Source of the DNA: JBDTSW01 sp963782605
GTDB taxonomy: Bacteria > Actinomycetota > Thermoleophilia > Solirubrobacterales > 70-9
DNA length: 64,000 bases
Direction of reading: 5' to 3'
Assembly (NCBI GenBank): GCA_963782605.1
Contig: CAWAKK010000002.1
Coordinates: 62,001 to 126,000 of the forward strand
Part shown: piece after piece, positions 50,965 through 58,201 of the stretch
How positions within the stretch are numbered: position 1 is the stretch's first letter
Layout: each line of letters begins with the position of its first letter
Program-made: the position numbers and the translations under genes
Notes under the pieces: model-generated
The model's input: the letters and a program-made list of their open reading frames with translations, nothing else
Databases searched by the model: none
What the model was told of the DNA's origin: nothing

Positions 50965-51381
50965 CTACTCCCGCAGCCCGGCGGCTTCGAGGGCGCCGTC
51001 CTTGCTCGCAAAGGGCTCGACCCTCACGATCTTTCCGCCGCGCAGCGTGAGCAGCGACGACCGCGCCTCGTCGACCTCGAGCTCATTCGTGCGTCCGCTC
51101 AGGCGCATCACCGCGACGACCTGATCACCCGCGTCGATCAGCTCGTTGACCTGGACGCCGTACTCGTCCCAGGCCGAGAGGAACTGGGTCCAGAAGCGGC
51201 GGACGCCGTCGTACCCGCGGTACTCCTCGCTCGCCAGGAGCGAGTGCGGAGCCGCGACCCACACGACCTCGGGATCGAAGAACTCTCGCACCTCGTCGAG
51301 GCGGCGCTCGAAGTTGCCGACGTCGACGTCCTGGAAGGCGGCGAACAGCCTGCGCACGACCTCCACATTCTCCTGCGACAT
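50965..51381 (-). CDS. SnoaL/NTF2-like protein, MSQENV group, second copy
   Basis: 138 residues, paralogue of the neighbour: MSQENVEVVRRLFAAFQDVD, EFFDPEVVWVAAP, RGYDGVRRFWTQFLSAWDEY, LLTLRGGKIVRVEPFASKD. ATG 51381 follows GATACT by 8 nt with no leader. Sequence outside the core differs from the neighbour, so this is not a recent duplication. Probably transcribed separately (151 bp apart). Confidence 0.84.
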   Translation of the reverse strand: MSQENVEVVRRLFAAFQDVDVGNFERRLDEVREFFDPEVVWVAAPHSLLASEEYRGYDGVRRFWTQFLSAWDEYGVQVNELIDAGDQVVAVMRLSGRTNELEVDEARSSLLTLRGGKIVRVEPFASKDGALEAAGLRE

Positions 51382-51425
51382 CGCCCCGCAGTATCCCGCG
51401 CCGCCCTTCTATTCCGCCAGCGCGC

Positions 51426-51617
51426 TCATATATCGCGCGCGGCCTTGGCGCGGGCGAAAAGCTTTTCGGCAAGCTCGGCATCGCGCGCGAGCTCCCGAAG
51501 CCGACCGAGGCTCGTGGCGTGGGGTCGGCCGTGCGTCCTCGCTCGATAAAGCCGATAGCGGTCGCTCGCATGCCGCGCCTTGACCTCGAGTTCGACAAGG
51601 TGATGATCGTCGTTCAT
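51426..51617 (-). CDS. Small hypothetical protein, helical
   Basis: 63 residues, charged and helical (HHLVELEVKARHASDRYRLY, LGRLRELARDAELAEKLFAR). No ribosome site is visible at ATG 51617. Composition looks protein-like rather than shadow-like, but an opposing frame covers the same bases, so this is tentative. Confidence 0.4.
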   Translation of the reverse strand: MNDDHHLVELEVKARHASDRYRLYRARTHGRPHATSLGRLRELARDAELAEKLFARAKAARDI

Positions 51618-51998
51618 GAGGGGCCGGTGTCGCGCGACGGGTTTCGCCGCGCCCGAGCCGCCGCGACACGCGAGCGCGTGCGCGAGGCCCGGCTCACGAG
51701 GTCGATTCGACGCCGCCTCTCGGCTGTCCCGGGATGAGCGGAGGCCGAGCGATCGTGGGCGGTGAGCTGACGACGAGTGTGCCGTGCCGCCGCGGTCAGA
51801 ATCCGGAGGTGACTGTCAGGCATACGTGCCCCTATCTCGATCCCCTCGGGGAATCTCCTGTCGGTGGAGGGAGGGGAGCGGAAAAGCACCCAAAGACAGT
51901 CGCACGTAAAGGGTAGCCCACTCAAATTGCGCCTCCGCCGGGACGGGAAGCGGCTCCCGGGTTGCCCCCGGTCGCCGTGGGCGGATACTGCCGGGGCG
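51618..51998. other. Gene-poor stretch
   Basis: About 380 bp with only short, compositionally unconvincing frames on both strands. It leads into the SnoaL fossil and may contain further decayed sequence; I recognise nothing specific. Confidence 0.4.
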
Positions 51999-52180
51999 AT
52001 GTCGCAGGAAACGTCGAGCTCGTGCGCAGGCGTGTACCGAGGAGGGGATGCGAGCCCGGTTCTTCGATCTGCTGGACGAGGAAGTCGAGGTTGATACCTC
52101 GCGGGTAGGGCTGCTCCCGACCATCCCGGATTGTTGCGCGGCAAGGATGCCGTCGTGGACTACGACGTAATCGGCCCGAG
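51999..52180 (+). pseudogene. Fossil of a MSQENV-type SnoaL gene
   Basis: ATG 51999 begins MSQE, and one missing base later the next frame continues NVELVRRR-like; a further frame carries ARFFDLLDEEVEVDTSRVG, and after another shift HPGLLRGKDAVVDYD. Read together these follow the SnoaL-like pattern. Upstream GATACT with nine GC-rich bases before the ATG matches the promoter of the two intact paralogues on the opposite strand. At least two frameshifts make it non-functional. Confidence 0.6.
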
Positions 52181-52307
52181 GGCGGCCGAGCGGAGCGAGG
52201 CTTCAGCACGGTGCTCCGCGCCGGCACGCGCGGATTTGCGCTCGTCGTAGCGGGTAAGCGGCCCCTGGACACCGGACGGATAGGCCTATCGCGTTCGATG
52301 TTGCCGG

Positions 52308-52334
52308 AGCGGGCCGCCTTCAAGGCGGCCCGCT
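52308..52334 (-). terminator. Long hairpin after the DUF2294 gene
   Basis: Perfect 13 bp arms (AGCGGGCCGCCTT and its complement) around a single central base, 9 bp downstream of the DUF2294 stop. No U-run; terminator-like in the actinobacterial style. Confidence 0.6.
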
Positions 52335-52342
52335 TCCCAGCT

Positions 52343-52738
52343 CTAGGGCGAGTCGAGCTGGCGCCCGAGGATCACGAGCTCGACCGCGTAGTCGGGATTG
52401 GGGCTGTGGTCGCTCAGCATGCAAACCGCCTCACGGTTGAGCGTCCCTTCGACCAACGCCTTTATGTCGCTGCGCATCGCATCCTGATACGCACGACGTA
52501 TTTGCCGGACCATCGTCTCCCTGTTGGACTCTTGAAGCTTCCGCTCTGCCTTTGTGAGGCTGTCTTCAAGCACTGTGATCACCACGTCGTCGGTGATCGT
52601 GGTCCGTGCCTTCGTTGGGCCACGCCCGAGATGGTCCTTGTAGATGGCGACGACGCCCCGGGAGATTTCGCGCTGAGGCGACGTCGCCTCATCGCCGGCT
52701 CCCCGCTCGCCCCCGCCCGCTTCGACTTCCATATCCAC
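52343..52738 (-). CDS. DUF2294-domain protein
   Basis: 131 residues. The core KDHLGRGPTKARTTITDDVVITVLEDSLTKAERKL (residues ~34-68) followed by MVRQIRRAYQDAMRSDI, VEGTLNREAVCMLSDHSPNPDYAVELVIL fits DUF2294, in which GKGP and LT-x-x-E are conserved. Function unknown. N-terminal 25 residues are Gly/Glu-rich and may be disordered; the true start could be slightly downstream. Isolated gene in the sparse region. Confidence 0.75.
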   Translation of the reverse strand: MDMEVEAGGGERGAGDEATSPQREISRGVVAIYKDHLGRGPTKARTTITDDVVITVLEDSLTKAERKLQESNRETMVRQIRRAYQDAMRSDIKALVEGTLNREAVCMLSDHSPNPDYAVELVILGRQLDSP

Positions 52739-52982
52739 CCTCCTGGTCTCATCTTGCTCGCGCGGTTACTCGATGGATCGAAGAAAGGCGCGAGCGAAAC
52801 TACTGCCCGCAGAGTGACAGGTTGATACTGGGAGTTGAGGCTCCCCGGTTGTTCACGAATCTGCTCGAGACAGACCAGGAGGCGGGCGGTCCCCACCGCA
52901 CGGAACTGGCGCGCAGAATGGTGCGCACAAGGGCATTTCGGGGCGCTCAACGCTTACCTAGGCGCCGTTCGCGCGCTTCAGG
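52739..52982. other. Intergenic stretch without recognised gene
   Basis: 244 bp between the Rrf2 gene end and the DUF2294 start. A GATACT occurs here on the plus strand but is not followed by a SnoaL-like start. No stable hairpin or convincing frame seen. Confidence 0.3.
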
Positions 52983-53381
52983 TCAGATGTAGTACATCCC
53001 CGAGCCGGCGCTCTCGGCCTCGCGGCGGGCGATCTCGGCGATGGTCGTCGAGCGGAAGACGTCGCGCAGGGACTCGACGCCCTCCGCCCAGATGCCCCCG
53101 GCCTCAGCGGCCTCGTCGCCGAGCTTGCCGTCCAGCGATTGGACGACCTCGAGGACGGTGATCTCGTCGGCCGAGCGGGCCAGCGTGTAGCCGCCCTTGA
53201 CCCCGCGCTGGCTCTGGAGGAGGCCGTCGCGCCGGAGGGTCGAGAAGAGCTGTTCCAGGAACTGGACGGGCATGTCGCGGCGCTCGGCAACCTGAGCGAT
53301 CGGGACGGGCCGGTCCCCGGAGCGCGCGAGCTCGGCCATGGCCACGACGGCGTAGCGGGACTTCGACGTCACTGAAATCAC
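52983..53381 (-). CDS. Rrf2-family transcriptional regulator
   Basis: 132 residues. SKSRYAVVAMAELARSGD, PIAQVAERRDMPVQFLEQLF (winged helix), LRRDGLLQSQRGVKGGYTLAR and VLEVVQSLDGKLG are standard Rrf2. It has no Cys, so it cannot bind the Fe-S cluster of IscR or NsrR and is nearer CymR-type members that sense sulfur status through partners. cysK and cysE lie 4-5 kb away. GTG start at 53381; the second GTG, four codons on, is possible. An A8/T8 tract lies 30 bp upstream. Confidence 0.9.
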   Translation of the reverse strand: MISVTSKSRYAVVAMAELARSGDRPVPIAQVAERRDMPVQFLEQLFSTLRRDGLLQSQRGVKGGYTLARSADEITVLEVVQSLDGKLGDEAAEAGGIWAEGVESLRDVFRSTTIAEIARREAESAGSGMYYI

Positions 53382-53545
53382 GACCTCTTTCTACCGCAGG
53401 GGGCCGACCGACAAAAAAAAGAACGCACCTAGCGGCGGGGTGGGGCCGCGCGTGGGCGGGTGGGGCTAGGATGGTCGCGTCGGCCGGGAGGGACCGGTCG
53501 GCGCTTTCCGGGGCCCTTCGTTTTCCCGGGTCTGGGGCAGATGAG

Positions 53546-54166
53546 ATGAGCGATTCGCGACGCTGCTTGGTTGTCGACGGCCACCCGCTGGTTCGGCTCG
53601 GCGTGCGTCGATTGCTCGACGATCGCTTCGAGGTTGAGGAGGCGGCGAGCGGGGACGACGCGCTCGAGATGCTGACCGACCTGGGGGAGTTCGACGTCGC
53701 GATAGTGGACCTGGGACGTGGTGCACATGACGGGGCCGAGAAGTCTGGAACCGCAGTCGTCCGCGCGCTGCGCCAGGCGAGCCCCGGCATCGGCATCGTC
53801 GCTCACGGCTCACGGGCCGAGCGTCACTCTGCCAATGAAGCGCTCAAGGCCGGCGCCTCGGCCTACGTGGCGAAGAGCTCACCCGCCGAGGCGCTCAATC
53901 GTGCGGTCGACGCGGCGGCGGACGCCGAGACGTACGTCGATCCTGCCGCAGACGGCCGCCGGGGCACCCGGCCTGCGGTCACCCGCCGCCAGCGCCAGAT
54001 CCTGCAGCTGATCGCCGACGGGCACTCGACATCCACCGCCGCCGAGCGACTCGGGCTGAGCGCGGAGACCATCCGGACGCACACCAAGGCCGCCCTGGCC
54101 CGTCTCGAGGCCCGCGACCGCGCCCACGCCGTCGCGATCAGCCTTCGCTCGTCCCTGATCGACTGA
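53546..54166 (+). CDS. NarL/FixJ-type response regulator with atypical receiver
   Basis: 206 residues: receiver (residues 1-125) with phospho-acceptor D55 in VAIVDLGRG and the conserved Lys in YVAKSS, and a LuxR-type HTH (TRRQRQILQLIADGHSTSTA, LGLSAETIRTHTKAALARL). One Asp of the usual acidic pair is Gly (VVDGHPLVR) and the switch Thr/Ser region reads VAHGS, so phosphorylation may be altered. No kinase is adjacent. TAGGAT at 53467 could be its -10, leaving a ~65 nt leader. Confidence 0.9.
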   Translation: MSDSRRCLVVDGHPLVRLGVRRLLDDRFEVEEAASGDDALEMLTDLGEFDVAIVDLGRGAHDGAEKSGTAVVRALRQASPGIGIVAHGSRAERHSANEALKAGASAYVAKSSPAEALNRAVDAAADAETYVDPAADGRRGTRPAVTRRQRQILQLIADGHSTSTAAERLGLSAETIRTHTKAALARLEARDRAHAVAISLRSSLID

Positions 54167-54172
54167 GCAGGC

Positions 54173-55237
54173 CTAGAGCCAGCCGCGGTCGCGTGCGATC
54201 AGTACCGCCTGGGCGCGGTCGACCGCGCCGATCTTGCGGTAGACGTTGTGCAGGTGCGTGCGGATCGTGCTGACCGAGAGCCCCAGCTCCTGGGCGATCT
54301 GCTTGTAGACCTTGCCCTCCGCAAGGCCGCGGAGGGACTCGAGCTCGCGCAGCGTGAGCGGACACGGCTCGGATGAGCGAGGACGCGATGTTCCGGCATG
54401 GGGGAACTCGTAGAGAAGGGAGCGCAGCTCGTCGGGGCCCAGGTCCAGGAGCTGGGCGCCCTCCAGCAGGACCGGCACTGGAACCGGATCGCCCTCGGCG
54501 TGGTGGACGATCGCGTCGGCCAGCCCAATCACGGCGGCGTGACCATCCGCGTCGGAAGAATGATGTCGCTCGATCGCCGCGGCGATGCCGGGCCGCAGGC
54601 CCCAGCGGCGAACGAGGACGGCGCCGACGAGCGCGTGGTCGATTCCAAGCTCACGCCTCTCCATGCGCAACCGTTCCTCCGGCTGCTCGGACCGGAGCGC
54701 ACGCCCATAGTCCTCGCCGTGCAGATGTGCCAGCACCAACTTGCCGATGTCATGCAACAGCGCCGCGACCGCGAGCTCGTCGCGTTGTCCGATCCCCGCT
54801 GCTCCGGCGACCCGATCGGAGGCGTGGCGAACCGCGAGCGCGTGCCGGCGAAAGCGCTCGTAGGAGACGGGCGACGCCCCCGACTCGAGGGCATCGTACG
54901 TATCGAGCGTGCCCGCCAGCACCCGAAGCCCCGCTGGGCTGATCGTGTCGACCGCTTCCTGGATCCCCCCGATGCGGGCGGATGGCCCGTCGCCGTTGTT
55001 CGCCTCGCGCATGACGGCGATCGCAACCGCGGCGTCGGACTCAACCGTCTCAGCGAGCTCGGCCGCCGACGTCGTGTCGCTTTCGGTCAGCCGCAGCAGA
55101 CGCCGGCGCGACTCGGCGAGCGCCGGAAGACGCGTGACGGCCTCGAAGGCTTCGGCAAGGCGAGCGCCCCCCGCCCCCTGCGCCGAGGGGCCCCGCTGGG
55201 GCGCGGTTTTATCGGTGTTGGCCACGGGTTTGGTCAT
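54173..55237 (-). CDS. HDOD-domain protein with C-terminal LuxR-type HTH
   Basis: 354 residues. Residues ~30-230 form an HDOD domain (ELAETVESDAAVAIAVMREAN; degenerate HD motif LLHDIGKLVLAHLHGEDYG; RRELGIDHALVGAVLVRRWG), residues ~290-354 a LuxR HTH (LTLRELESLRGLAEGKVYKQ, LGLSVSTIRTHLHNVYRKIG). HDOD proteins take part in signalling without known catalysis; joining one to a DNA-binding domain makes a one-component regulator. Converges on the NarL-type regulator with a 6 bp gap. Confidence 0.88.
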   Translation of the reverse strand: MTKPVANTDKTAPQRGPSAQGAGGARLAEAFEAVTRLPALAESRRRLLRLTESDTTSAAELAETVESDAAVAIAVMREANNGDGPSARIGGIQEAVDTISPAGLRVLAGTLDTYDALESGASPVSYERFRRHALAVRHASDRVAGAAGIGQRDELAVAALLHDIGKLVLAHLHGEDYGRALRSEQPEERLRMERRELGIDHALVGAVLVRRWGLRPGIAAAIERHHSSDADGHAAVIGLADAIVHHAEGDPVPVPVLLEGAQLLDLGPDELRSLLYEFPHAGTSRPRSSEPCPLTLRELESLRGLAEGKVYKQIAQELGLSVSTIRTHLHNVYRKIGAVDRAQAVLIARDRGWL

Positions 55238-55364
55238 CGTCGCTGGGGCTCGGGAATCCGGAGGCGCCCGCGCAGAAGTGTTCGCGTGGTACCTCCAGGC
55301 ACTACATCGGCATGTGGACGCCGTCCATTTAGCGTGGGGTCGGAGGCTCCGCCCTCGACTTGGG

Positions 55365-56756
55365 CTACGCCAGCCGGCTTAGCGCGAGGTCGATCCGCCG
55401 CAACGCCGCGTCACGACCAAGCGCAGCCACGGTCTCGAAGATCCCGGGGGAAACGGTCGACCCGGTCAGCGCGACGCGGATCGGCTGGTATAGCGCCTTT
55501 GGCTTGACGCCGGCGTCCTCGGTTATCGCGGTGAGGGCGGGCTCCATCGCCTCCACATCAAACGGCTCGAGGTCGGCCAGCGCGGTCCGCGCAGCCGCGA
55601 GGAGCGGAACGGCGTCGGCGGTCATCACTCTCGCCCACGCCTGCTGGTCGACGGCGGGCTCGCTGAAGAGAAAGCCGATCAGGCTCCACACCTCCGCGAG
55701 CGTCTGGGCTTTGTCCCGCACGATCTCGCAGGCCATCTGGCGGCGATCAGCGGAGGCGGTGGCGAAGGCGTGGGCCGCAGGTGGATCAAACCGCTCGAGA
55801 TGGGCGGCGACGCGCCCCACGTAGTCACGCACCGGCAGCTCGCGCATGAAGCGGCCGTTCATCCAGCGCAGCTTGCGCTCGTCGAAGATCGCCGAGGCCT
55901 TCCCCACGCGCTCGATCTCGAAGCGCTCGACGAGCTCCCCCGTCGACATGAGCGTCGTGTCATCGACGGTACCCCAGCCCAGGAGCGCGAGGTAGTTGCG
56001 GACCGCCGGCGGTAGGTATCCGCCGGCGCGGAGCTCCTCCACCGAGGCCGCACCGTGGCGCTTTGAGAGCTTCTTGCCGTCAGGGCCGTGGAGCAACGGC
56101 AGGTGGGCGTACCGAGGCGGCGCGATGCCCATTGCGCCCAGAACCAGGAGCTGCTTGGGGGTGTTCGAGAGGTGATCGTCGCCTCGGATGACATCCGTGA
56201 TCCCCATGTCGGCGTCGTCGACCGCGACCGCGAAGTTGTAGAGCGGGGTGCCATCGCCGCGGGCGATCACCAGGTCGTCCTGCAGGCGGTTCTCGAATCG
56301 CACCTCCCCGCGGATCAGGTCATGCACGACGGTGTCCCCCGTGTCGGGTACCCGGAGACGGATCGCGGCCCCCGGCTCGTCGCGCTCGGAGCCCCGGTAG
56401 CCGGCGGTGGGCCGCTGGGCCTTGATGGCCCGGACCTCCTCGGGGCTTGACGGATCGGGATAAGCGTGGCCCGCCTCGACCAACTCCGCGATCACGCTCG
56501 CGTGGCGCTCGCGGCGATCGAACTGGCTGAGCGGTCCCTCATCCCAACCCAGCTCCAGCCACTCCAGCGCATCCAGGATCTGCTCCACGTTCTCCGGCGT
56601 GGAGCGCTCGCGGTCGGTGTCCTCGATTCGAAGCACAAGCGTTCCTGCCTGGCCGCGAGCCACGAGCCAGTTGTAGAGTGCGGTCCTGGCGCCGCCGATA
56701 TGGAGGGCGCCGGTCGGCGAGGGGGCGAAACGGACTCGGAGGGGCTCAGAGGTCAT
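55365..56756 (-). CDS. gltX: Glutamyl-tRNA synthetase
   Basis: Class I synthetase charging tRNA-Glu and, in organisms with GatCAB, tRNA-Gln. 463 residues. HIGH variant HIGGARTALYNW, KMSKS variant KKLSKRHG, IEDTDRERS and IRGDDHLSNTPKQ are present. The start ATG (56756) overlaps the nfo ATG on the other strand by two bases (CATG). GatCAB at 36-40 kb completes the indirect route, so the enzyme is expected to be non-discriminating. Confidence 0.96.
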   Translation of the reverse strand: MTSEPLRVRFAPSPTGALHIGGARTALYNWLVARGQAGTLVLRIEDTDRERSTPENVEQILDALEWLELGWDEGPLSQFDRRERHASVIAELVEAGHAYPDPSSPEEVRAIKAQRPTAGYRGSERDEPGAAIRLRVPDTGDTVVHDLIRGEVRFENRLQDDLVIARGDGTPLYNFAVAVDDADMGITDVIRGDDHLSNTPKQLLVLGAMGIAPPRYAHLPLLHGPDGKKLSKRHGAASVEELRAGGYLPPAVRNYLALLGWGTVDDTTLMSTGELVERFEIERVGKASAIFDERKLRWMNGRFMRELPVRDYVGRVAAHLERFDPPAAHAFATASADRRQMACEIVRDKAQTLAEVWSLIGFLFSEPAVDQQAWARVMTADAVPLLAAARTALADLEPFDVEAMEPALTAITEDAGVKPKALYQPIRVALTGSTVSPGIFETVAALGRDAALRRIDLALSRLA

Positions 56757-57639
56757 GCTGATCGGCGGCCATGTTTCCACAGCGGGGGGATTGCCCAACG
56801 CCGTCCGGCGAGGGGTCGAGACCGGTTCTCGCGCAATTCAGGTCTTTCACCAGAGCCCGCGGGCCTGGCGGCCCACCGCCTACACGGATGAGGACTTCGC
56901 GGCGTTTCGGGAAACGATGGACGCATCGCCGCTCAAGGCGGTTGTGGTGCACGCGATCTACCTGATCAACTGCGCCTCGAAGGAGCGAGAGGTTCGCTCG
57001 AAGTCCTTGACGTCTTTGCGCCACGCGCTGCGCGTGGGCGACGGGATCGGCGCGGCAGGCGTTGTGCTCCACGCCGGAGCACGGAAGGGCGAGCCGCACG
57101 GACCATCCGTGAAGCGTGCCGGCAAGGCGATCGCCGCAGCACTCTCAGACACCGAGGATGTGCCGCTGCTCTTGGAGAACACCGCAGGAACTCAGGGGCC
57201 ACTCGGTCGCGACATGGACGAGCTGGCGGAGCTGATCGAGGCCTCCGGCGGGGGTGAGCGTCTGGGTGCCTGCCTCGACTGTTGTCACCTGCTGGCCGCG
57301 GGCTTCGAGATCCGCTCCCCAGAAGCCCTGGGCGCTGTGGTCGACGAGTTCGACGCGAAGGTCGGGCTTAAGCGACTGCGCTGCGTGCACGTCAACGACT
57401 CAAGGGTTCCTCTGGCCGCCAACCTGGACCGTCACGCGAATCTGGGCGACGGCGAGCTCGGGGAGCGAGGCATCAGCGTGTTTCTCTCCGAGCCACGCTT
57501 CGAGAGCCTGCCGGCGTTACTCGAGGTGCCGGGCCCCGACGGGCACGGACCGGATCGCGCCGAGATCGACCTCGCCAAGCGCTTGAGGAGGCGTGGACTC
57601 GCCGCCCGAAGGCGGCGATCCAAACCCCCCAAGCGTTAG
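56755..57639 (+). CDS. nfo: Deoxyribonuclease IV (endonuclease IV, AP endonuclease)
   Basis: Zinc TIM-barrel AP endonuclease for base-excision repair. 294 residues with GGHVSTAGGLPNAV, VVHAIYLINCAS, VLHAGARKGE, LLLENTAGTQG, ACLDCCHLLAAGF, HVNDSRVPLAANLDRHANLGDGE (metal ligands; residues ~205-227) and PALLEVPGPDG. A basic C-terminal tail (RRRGLAARRRRSKPPKR) is extra. Overlaps gltX start codons as CATG, so each promoter must lie inside the other gene. Confidence 0.95.
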   Translation: MLIGGHVSTAGGLPNAVRRGVETGSRAIQVFHQSPRAWRPTAYTDEDFAAFRETMDASPLKAVVVHAIYLINCASKEREVRSKSLTSLRHALRVGDGIGAAGVVLHAGARKGEPHGPSVKRAGKAIAAALSDTEDVPLLLENTAGTQGPLGRDMDELAELIEASGGGERLGACLDCCHLLAAGFEIRSPEALGAVVDEFDAKVGLKRLRCVHVNDSRVPLAANLDRHANLGDGELGERGISVFLSEPRFESLPALLEVPGPDGHGPDRAEIDLAKRLRRRGLAARRRRSKPPKR

Positions 57640-57681
57640 CTCTTGGCTAAACGCTGCGTTCAGCTGTATGGCTAAACGCTG
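57632..57681. repeat. Direct repeat and hairpin between convergent nfo and the surface-protein gene
   Basis: TGGCTAAACGCTG occurs twice (57644-57656 and 57669-57681), 25 bp apart; the first copy can also pair with AGCGTTAGC just upstream (57632-57640) over TCTTG. The position between convergent genes fits a terminator; the repeat itself is unexplained. Confidence 0.45.
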
Positions 57682-57686
57682 TCGGT

Positions 57687-58037
57687 CTACTCGCGGGCGA
57701 CGGCTCGCTGGAGCGCCAGTCCGACGCCGGTCACGGCGAGGGCAACTGCCGCCATCGCGATCACGTCGAAGCCGGTAAACGGCAGCGGTCCAACATTGCC
57801 GCCAAGGCCAGCGCTGTCCGCAGACGGACCCGCTGGATCCCCGGGGTCGCTCGAGCCTCCGCCCGAGTTGACCTGCGATCCGAGATTCTGATCGGTGCCG
57901 GCGTACTGATCGTCGGCCGGGTTCCCCGCCATAGCGAGGGCCGGGAACGCCAGCATGACCACCAGCATCGAGGCCACAATCCGGAGACGCATCCCGCGGT
58001 GCCTTGAATCGGTTAGTTGATGTGTGTGCTTATTCAT
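57687..58037 (-). CDS. Secreted surface protein with LPFTG sorting signal
   Basis: 116 residues from ATG 58037 (an internal ATG at 57992 is the alternative). Signal peptide ending near ALAMA, a short Gly/Ser/Pro/Asp-rich mature part, then the sorting signal LPFTG, the hydrophobic stretch VIAMAAVALAVTGVGLALQ and a basic ending: an LPXTG substrate for a sortase, none of which is in the window. The mature part begins NPADDQY, a motif shared with the divergent neighbour (SPSDDQY). A CTCTCA box array lies upstream. Confidence 0.72.
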   Translation of the reverse strand: MNKHTHQLTDSRHRGMRLRIVASMLVVMLAFPALAMAGNPADDQYAGTDQNLGSQVNSGGGSSDPGDPAGPSADSAGLGGNVGPLPFTGFDVIAMAAVALAVTGVGLALQRAVARE

Positions 58038-58057
58038 TACGGAGGAGTGTTCACCCC

Positions 58058-58143
58058 GCCGGTGAGAGGAATGTGAGGGGACGATGAGAACTGCTCTCAT
58101 GCAAACGCCCCTCTCACCCGGCTCTCATCGAACTCTCATCGTC
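58058..58143. promoter_or_regulatory. Two back-to-back arrays of CTCTCA boxes with 11 bp spacing
   Basis: Minus-oriented boxes start at 58090 (TTCTCA), 58079 (CCCTCA) and 58068 (CTCTCA); plus-oriented boxes start at 58111 (CTCTCAC), 58122 (CTCTCAT) and 58133 (CTCTCAT), with one more CTCTCAT at 58094. All neighbouring boxes in each triplet are exactly 11 bp apart. On both sides a -10-like hexamer begins 17 bp after the start of the last box (AACACT 58051-58046 minus; GATGCT 58150-58155 plus). Such phased direct repeats are typical binding sites of OmpR-type response regulators. Confidence 0.65.
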
Positions 58144-58165
58144 TTGCGCGATGCTAGGGGCCCCG

Positions 58166-58201
58166 ATGGCGATGCAATCTGACTGGGGTCCCCAGCAGTG
58201 A
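58166..58201 (+). CDS. Possible 11-codon upstream ORF
   Basis: ATG GCG ATG to TGA reads MAMQSDWGPQQ; its stop overlaps the GTG of the next gene as GTGA. It lies 10 nt after the candidate -10 GATGCT, so it would be the first start on a nearly leaderless transcript and could couple translation of the downstream gene, which has no ribosome site of its own. Tentative. Confidence 0.3.
   Translation: MAMQSDWGPQQ

Noticed and set aside
51519..51737. 72-codon plus-strand frame
   Set aside because: Arg-rich, overlaps the more protein-like minus frame, no start signal.
52606..52992. 128-codon plus frame across the DUF2294/Rrf2 spacer
   Set aside because: Mostly antisense to the DUF2294 gene and Arg/Pro-rich; the downstream part has no recognisable features.
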